In this document: positions 60,030-64,000 of the stretch, one piece after another | Layout of the letters: each line of letters starts with the position of its first letter | Position numbering within the stretch: position 1 is the stretch's first letter | Assembly (NCBI RefSeq): GCF_004366075.1 | Contig: NZ_SODU01000002.1 | Coordinates: 1,550,758 to 1,614,757 of the forward strand | DNA from: Kribbella pratensis | Lineage (GTDB): Bacteria > Actinomycetota > Actinomycetes > Propionibacteriales > Kribbellaceae | Length of the DNA: 64,000 bases | Direction of reading: 5' to 3' | Notes under the pieces: generated by a model | What the model was told of the DNA's origin: nothing | What the model saw: the letters and a program-made list of their open reading frames with translations, nothing else | Databases searched by the model: none | Position numbers and translations under genes: made by a program

Positions 60030-61049
60030 GTGAGCAGCAGAGCACGGCTGGCGGACATCGCGGCCAAGGCGGGGGTCAGTGAGGCGACGGTCTCGCGGGT
60101 GCTGAACGGGAAGCCGGGGGTGGCCGAGGACACGAAACAGTCGGTGCTGACGGCCCTCGACGTACTCGGGTTCGAACGGCCGTCGCGGTTGCGGCGCCGG
60201 TCCGCGGGACTGATCGGGCTGGTGATGCCGGAGCTGATCAACCCGATCTTCCCGGCGTTCGCGCAGGTGATCGAGTCGGCGTTGTCGCAGCGCGGATTCA
60301 CCCCGGTGCTGTGTACGCAGTCGCCGTCCGGCGCGACCGAGGAGGAGTACGTCGAGATGCTGCTCGAGCGCGGCGTCTCCGGGATCATCTTCGTCTCCGG
60401 TCTGCACGCGGACACCGGCGCGGACCACGAGCGCTACCAGGCCCTCGTCGAGCGCCGGCTGCCGGTGGTGTTCGTGAACGGCTGGCTGCCGTCGGTCGAG
60501 GCGCCGTTCGTGTCGTCGGACGAGTACGCCGCGATGGAGCAGGCGGTCACCCACTTGGTCGCCCTCGGGCACCGCCGGATCGGTTTCGCGTCCGGGCCGG
60601 AGCGGTTCATCGTCGTCCAGCGGAAGCTGGCCGGGTACCGGATCTCGATGAAGGCGCAACTCGGCCTGTCCGACGACGACCTGGACCCGATGGTTGCCTT
60701 GAGCATGTTCGGTGTCGAGGGCGGCGAGGCGGCCGGCCGGCAGTTGCTGGACGCCGAGGTCACCGCGGTCGTCTGCGGCTCCGACATGATGGCGCTCGGC
60801 GTCATCCGCGCCGCCCGTCAGCGGGGTCTTTCGGTTCCCGGGGACTTCTCGGTGGTCGGGTACGACGACGCGCCGATGATGGAGTTCACCGACCCGCCGA
60901 TGACGACGATCCGCCAGCCCGTACAGGCGATGGGCCTGGCCGCGGTCCAGTCCCTCCTCGAAGAGGTACGCGGCCACACCACCCCCCGCACCGAGTTCCT
61001 CTTCCGTCCAGAACTCGTCGTACGTGGCTCGACCGGCCCGGCCCACTGA
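60030..61049 (+). CDS. LacI family regulator next to msiK
   Basis: A 339-residue repressor. Helix-turn-helix LADIAAKAGVSEATVSRVLN and hinge GFERPSRLRRR; the sugar domain includes LIGLVMPELINPIFPAFAQV and SVVGYDDAPMMEFTDPPMTTIRQP. It is clearly paralogous to the LacI at 42750-43742, and VSEATVSRVLNGKPGV is identical in both. The start is GTG 60030. It is divergent from msiK, with the perfect operator between them. It probably represses itself and perhaps msiK. Confidence 0.92.
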   Translation: MSSRARLADIAAKAGVSEATVSRVLNGKPGVAEDTKQSVLTALDVLGFERPSRLRRRSAGLIGLVMPELINPIFPAFAQVIESALSQRGFTPVLCTQSPSGATEEEYVEMLLERGVSGIIFVSGLHADTGADHERYQALVERRLPVVFVNGWLPSVEAPFVSSDEYAAMEQAVTHLVALGHRRIGFASGPERFIVVQRKLAGYRISMKAQLGLSDDDLDPMVALSMFGVEGGEAAGRQLLDAEVTAVVCGSDMMALGVIRAARQRGLSVPGDFSVVGYDDAPMMEFTDPPMTTIRQPVQAMGLAAVQSLLEEVRGHTTPRTEFLFRPELVVRGSTGPAH

Positions 61050-61056
61050 AACGCAA

Positions 61057-61113
61057 CTTTGTGCACCCACCAACCAAATCCGGGGCGGAATTTTGGTTGG
61101 TGGGTGCACAAAG
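61057..61113. repeat. Palindromic element, copy 2 (22-bp perfect arms)
   Basis: Left arm 61057-61078 and right arm 61092-61113 are exact 22-bp inverted copies (start CTTTGTGCACCCACC) around a 13-base loop. The core CACCAACCAAAT and the GCG-containing loop are shared with copy 1 at 115-173. It lies just past the lacI stop, between convergent genes, as copy 1 does. Confidence 0.85.
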
Positions 61114-61171
61114 AAGGCTCCGGCCCGGAAACCGTCCCCTGCCGGGCGGCTCCGGGCCGGAGGTTCGGGGC

Positions 61172-61855
61172 CTACTTGGAGGTGTGGAAGGCGGCCTTGC
61201 TGGTGGCGGTGAACCCGTTGGCCCAGAGTTGGTTGACCTTGGAGCGTTCGGTCGAGTTCGGGTAGGCGTTCGTGCAGGACGGGCCGGGGCCGCCGCCGGA
61301 CATCAGTTCGGAGCAGGGGCCGGAGTAGTGGTCGGGCAGGCCGAGGACGTGGCCGGTCTCGTGGGCCACGATCCGGGTCTTGTTGTACTGCTGCGACTGG
61401 GCGTAGTCGATGAAGATGTAGCCGCTCCCGTGCCCGTCGGTGGACGCGTAGGAGCCACGCGAGTCGTTGCCCTCGGTGTAGTAGAAGTCGTAGTTGCTGC
61501 CCTCGACGAGCTTCACGCTGCTGACCGACGAGTTCCAGATCTGCGTGCTGGACGAGATCTGGGACGCGAACGTCGGCGCGTCGACGGCGTACGTGACGGT
61601 CACCGCGGTGACCTTCCGGCCGGCCTTGGTCTGTTGCGCCATCTTGGCCCGGGCGGACTTCATCACGGCGTCGTAGAACGCCTTCGTGGCGGCTTCGTCC
61701 TGCGGCGAGCCGACGTACGCCGCGCGGGTGGCGGCGGTGGAGACGTGCGGGTCGGCGGCGGGCGCGGCAGTCGAGGGGGACGCTGCCAGCGCGGGGACGG
61801 CCAGCGCGGCGGCGGCGAGCCCCGCGAGGCTGGAGAGGATACGGCGATGCGACAT
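61172..61855 (-). CDS. Secreted snapalysin-type zinc metalloprotease (M7)
   Basis: A 227-residue exoenzyme. Signal peptide about 1-33 (ILSSLAGLAAAALAVPALAA), a propeptide, and a compact catalytic domain starting near 80 (VTAVTVTYAVDAPTF). The zinc motif is AHETGHVLGLPDHYSG, the HEXXHxxGxxD form with Asp as third ligand, which is diagnostic for snapalysins. Two cysteines close the C-terminal loop (GPCSELMSGGG and PSCTNAYPN). The start is at MSHRRILSS; a longer frame is open. Confidence 0.92.
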   Translation of the reverse strand: MSHRRILSSLAGLAAAALAVPALAASPSTAAPAADPHVSTAATRAAYVGSPQDEAATKAFYDAVMKSARAKMAQQTKAGRKVTAVTVTYAVDAPTFASQISSSTQIWNSSVSSVKLVEGSNYDFYYTEGNDSRGSYASTDGHGSGYIFIDYAQSQQYNKTRIVAHETGHVLGLPDHYSGPCSELMSGGGPGPSCTNAYPNSTERSKVNQLWANGFTATSKAAFHTSK

Positions 61856-62026
61856 GGAGGGCCTCACTCCGAATCGGTGGCGGATAGCGACGGGCGGATT
61901 ACCGATCGCCACCATCGGATGCTCCCAAGACTCCCGATTTTCCGCATCGCTTCCCGCAAAACCCTCGGGTTAACCCGCGAATGCGGTGGCCCGTTCTATG
62001 CCCGACATAACCGCCGGGTTATGAGC

Positions 62027-62917
62027 TCAGCGGTCGTGCGCCGCGAGGAACGTCCGCAGATCATCCGCGATCCGGTCGGGGTACTCGCCGTTGACCGCAT
62101 GTGACGCGTCCGGATACAGCACGACGGTCTTGGTCCGGAGCGCGCGTTCCGCCGTACTCCGGGCCTTCGGCGGGTCGTGCATCACCGAGCGGCCGGCGAT
62201 GATCGCCAGGACCGGCATAGGTAGTGCGCCCAGCTGAGCCTCGGTGATGCGGTGCGGTGACGGCTGCTTGATCGTGTAGTTCTTCATGCCGGCCTCGATC
62301 ATGTCGGCGATCGGGACGTGCTCCACGGGCGCCCCGCCGGCGGTGTACGAGTTGAAGCTGTCCCGCCAGGATCGCGGCAGCCACTTGACCGTGGCCGCGA
62401 CGGAACGAATCACGGTCTTCAGCGGCAGGCCGTCGTACACGAAGGGCGCGTCCAGGGTGGTGACGGTGGCGATCCGGTCGGGCCGGCGTACGGCGAGATT
62501 CATCGCGGTCCAGCCGCCGATCGACAGCCCGAGCAGGTTGAACCGCTGCTCCTGCAGGGCCACGAGGGTCTGGTCGAGCCAGACCGCCTTGTCCTCGTCG
62601 GAGGTGATCGGTTTGCTCTGGACGCTCATCCCGGGCTCGCCGAGCAGGTCGATCGCATACACGTCGGTGATCGCGAGCAACGACTTCAGGTTGTCGGCCC
62701 AGACCGGCGTTCCGGACGACGTACCGGGCAACAGAACGAGCGGGTGCAGGCTGCTCTTGGCGCCGGCGTACTGGTAGACGCGGACGACGCCGTAGTCCGT
62801 GCCGACGTCGCGGACCGCGGTCGGGGTGGGCAGGTCCTGCATCGCTGCGTCGTACTTCGAACGGTAGTCCTCGTAGCCGGCGGCGCTGTTCCAGCGGCCG
62901 ACTGGATTCCTTGGCAT
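62027..62917 (-). CDS. Alpha/beta hydrolase
   Basis: A 296-residue hydrolase. The nucleophile elbow is LLGLSIGGWTAM (Ser), the acid is probably the Asp in IAGRSVMHD or nearby, and the catalytic His is in PDASHAVNGEYPD. An oxyanion-hole region LLPGTSSGTPVW precedes the elbow. The family includes esterases, lactonases and dehalogenases; the substrate is not evident. AGGAGAG precedes the ATG. It is divergent from a TetR gene that likely controls it. Confidence 0.87.
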   Translation of the reverse strand: MPRNPVGRWNSAAGYEDYRSKYDAAMQDLPTPTAVRDVGTDYGVVRVYQYAGAKSSLHPLVLLPGTSSGTPVWADNLKSLLAITDVYAIDLLGEPGMSVQSKPITSDEDKAVWLDQTLVALQEQRFNLLGLSIGGWTAMNLAVRRPDRIATVTTLDAPFVYDGLPLKTVIRSVAATVKWLPRSWRDSFNSYTAGGAPVEHVPIADMIEAGMKNYTIKQPSPHRITEAQLGALPMPVLAIIAGRSVMHDPPKARSTAERALRTKTVVLYPDASHAVNGEYPDRIADDLRTFLAAHDR

Positions 62918-62926
62918 GGGACTCTC

Positions 62927-62963
62927 CTAACCGAGTGGTAGGTGATCTAACCATACGGTAGGT
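62927..62963. promoter_or_regulatory. Two direct operator copies for the TetR protein
   Basis: CTAACCGAGTGGTAGGT (62927-62943) and CTAACCATACGGTAGGT (62947-62963) match in 13 of 17 positions and are 20 bp apart, about two helical turns. Each contains a partial dyad (CTAACC/GGTAG). The second covers the tetR -10. Confidence 0.65.
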
Positions 62964-62964
62964 T
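62959..62964 (+). promoter_or_regulatory. -10 element of the tetR gene, leaderless geometry
   Basis: TAGGTT, six bases (GAGGGC), then ATG 62971. GAGGG could be a poor ribosome site but lies one base from the start codon. The element overlaps the second operator copy. Confidence 0.45.
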
Positions 62965-62970
62965 GAGGGC

Positions 62971-63555
62971 ATGCCTTCAGCGCGCGGCCGGAACCTGACG
63001 TTCACCGAGGAGGCCCGCCGGGCGCAGCTGGTCGACGTCACGATCGAGTTGGTCGCTGAACGTGGGTACGCCGCGGCCTCGCTCGGGCGGATCGCGGAGA
63101 GTGCGGGAATCACGAAGGCGGGAGTGCTGTATCACTTCCCGTCGAAGCAAGCGCTGGTCGAGGCTGCGCACGAGCACGTCGTGTCCGCGTTGGTGGCAAC
63201 GGTCGGGGCGGCCGTTGAAGCGGCGGGGCCGGCGGAGGGCCCGGCGGCGTACATCCGGTCGATGGTCGGGCACCTTCGGGAGCGGCCGCGGCACGTGCGG
63301 ATGCTGATCGAGGCGATCACCTCCGGTGCGTCGCTGACAGACTCGAAGGAGCGCTGGTCGGCGGTCGCGGAGCTGGTCTCCGCGGCGCGCGCTGCCCGTG
63401 GGGTGACGGGGGAGGTGGATGTGCGGTCCGCTGCATTGCTGATCGGCGGCGGTATCGACGCGATCGTGGCGGAGTCGCTCAGGGACTCGGAGTACGACGC
63501 TGTGGCAGCCGCCGAACTGCTCGTCGAAGTGGTGGAGCGCGGCCTGCTGTCCTAG
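62971..63555 (+). CDS. TetR family regulator of the alpha/beta hydrolase
   Basis: A 194-residue repressor. The helix-turn-helix is ASLGRIAESAGITKAGVLYHFPSKQALVEAA (about residues 36-66). The C-terminal ligand domain (from about 75) is of the TetR_C type and not further recognised. It is divergent from the alpha/beta hydrolase over a 53-bp gap holding the paired operator, which indicates autoregulation and control of the hydrolase. Confidence 0.92.
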   Translation: MPSARGRNLTFTEEARRAQLVDVTIELVAERGYAAASLGRIAESAGITKAGVLYHFPSKQALVEAAHEHVVSALVATVGAAVEAAGPAEGPAAYIRSMVGHLRERPRHVRMLIEAITSGASLTDSKERWSAVAELVSAARAARGVTGEVDVRSAALLIGGGIDAIVAESLRDSEYDAVAAAELLVEVVERGLLS

Positions 63556-63567
63556 TAGTTCGGGTGG

Positions 63568-64000
63568 TCAGGCCTCGCCGGGGATGCCGACGTTGAGGAG
63601 GCGGGCGCCGGGGCCTCGGGTGGAGAGGCGGTCTTCCTTGTTGTAGAGGTTGCAGCGCTGGAGGCTGAGGCAGCCGCAGCCGATGCAGGAATCGAGGTCG
63701 TCGCGGAGGCGTTCGAGCTCCTCGATGCGTTCGTCGAGCCGGCTGCGCCAGGTCTTCGAGAGCTTGCTCCAGTCGGCGCGCGTCGGCGTACGGTCCTCAG
63801 GAAGCGAGTCCAGTGCCTGCTTGATCTCCGCGAGCGCGAGACCGACCCGCTGCGCCGCTTGCACGAACGCGATCCGCCGCAGCGTGCTGCGCTGGTACTG
63901 CCGCTGATTACCGGCCGTACGCCGGGACGCGATCAGGCCCTGGTCCTCGTAGAAGCGCAACGCCGACGCCGCCACCCCGGACCGATGCGCGATCTCCCCG
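63568..64000 (-). CDS. soxR: Redox-sensitive MerR-family regulator SoxR, 5' end cut by the window
   Basis: About 144 residues are visible; the first few residues are outside the window. The frame reads GEIAHRSGVAASALRFYEDQGLI at its start (MerR helix-turn-helix and wing), then a long dimerisation helix (WSKLSKTWRSRLDERIEELERLRDDLD). The [2Fe-2S] cluster motif CIGCGCLSLQRCNL (C-x2-C-x-C-x5-C) is complete. In actinobacteria SoxR senses redox-active compounds, including endogenous antibiotics, and activates export or detoxification genes. Confidence 0.92.
   Translation of the reverse strand, partial: GEIAHRSGVAASALRFYEDQGLIASRRTAGNQRQYQRSTLRRIAFVQAAQRVGLALAEIKQALDSLPEDRTPTRADWSKLSKTWRSRLDERIEELERLRDDLDSCIGCGCLSLQRCNLYNKEDRLSTRGPGARLLNVGIPGEA

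Overview
The window is high-GC actinobacterial DNA. The clearest marks are a CsoR-CopZ-CopA copper locus, SigE-family ECF sigma factor, DUF4032 protein, MsiK-type shared sugar ATPase, snapalysin and streptogrisin-like secreted proteases, SoxR, and the ispF/cysS/rlmB gene order. Gene content suggests a soil actinomycete of the Kribbella/Nocardioidaceae type; that placement is inference, because no rRNA or other phylogenetic marker was compared. I see no tRNA, rRNA, IS element, integrase or CRISPR array.

Layout. (1) 1-24.4 kb: the 3' end of ispF, then about 22.9 kb of other genes, then cysS-rlmB, which normally follow ispF directly. The intervening segment holds a nitrilase/LysR pair; a 1310-residue membrane NRPS of the epsilon-poly-lysine synthetase type, coupled to an M1 metallopeptidase; an FHA-Ser/Thr kinase operon; four paralogous membrane-anchored zinc metallopeptidases interleaved with two DUF2207 membrane proteins; a C39-like peptidase; an acetyltransferase; and a GH25 lysozyme. 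(2) 25.4-30.5 kb: tandem S1 serine proteases, a TetR/acyl-CoA dehydrogenase/SDR unit and a small secreted protein. (3) 30.5-39 kb: a galactoside locus with GH27, galactonate dehydratase and a ROK regulator, divergent from a sugar dehydrogenase, an ABC importer and a secreted GH16. (4) 39-42.7 kb: a Phd/PIN toxin-antitoxin pair, an ECF sigma factor with a membrane partner, and DUF4032. (5) 42.7-49 kb: a LacI regulator with an alpha-glucoside importer and a GH13 alpha-glucosidase. (6) 49-55 kb: copper homeostasis and an ABC-2 exporter. (7) 55-64 kb: YfhO/GT2 envelope glycosylation genes, msiK with a second LacI, snapalysin, an alpha/beta hydrolase/TetR pair and truncated soxR.

How parts work together. 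Both sugar importers lack an ATPase gene, and the MsiK-type ATPase at 58.7-59.8 kb is the obvious partner. The two LacI proteins share their recognition-helix sequence, and both promoters carry GCAAG-N2-CTTGC operators. The galactoside locus reads as a De Ley-Doudoroff-type route from extracellular galactan to 2-keto-3-deoxygalactonate. The NRPS carries an adenylation code that I read by eye as DAESIGTVVK, lysine-like, and its M1 partner resembles a polymer-trimming or self-protection enzyme.

The least explained part is the 7.5-20 kb block of kinase, FHA protein, four metallopeptidases and two DUF2207 proteins, where a divergent metallopeptidase/DUF2207 module occurs twice. Many genes here also show a -10 hexamer (TANNNT) 5-7 bases before the start codon, the geometry of leaderless transcripts.
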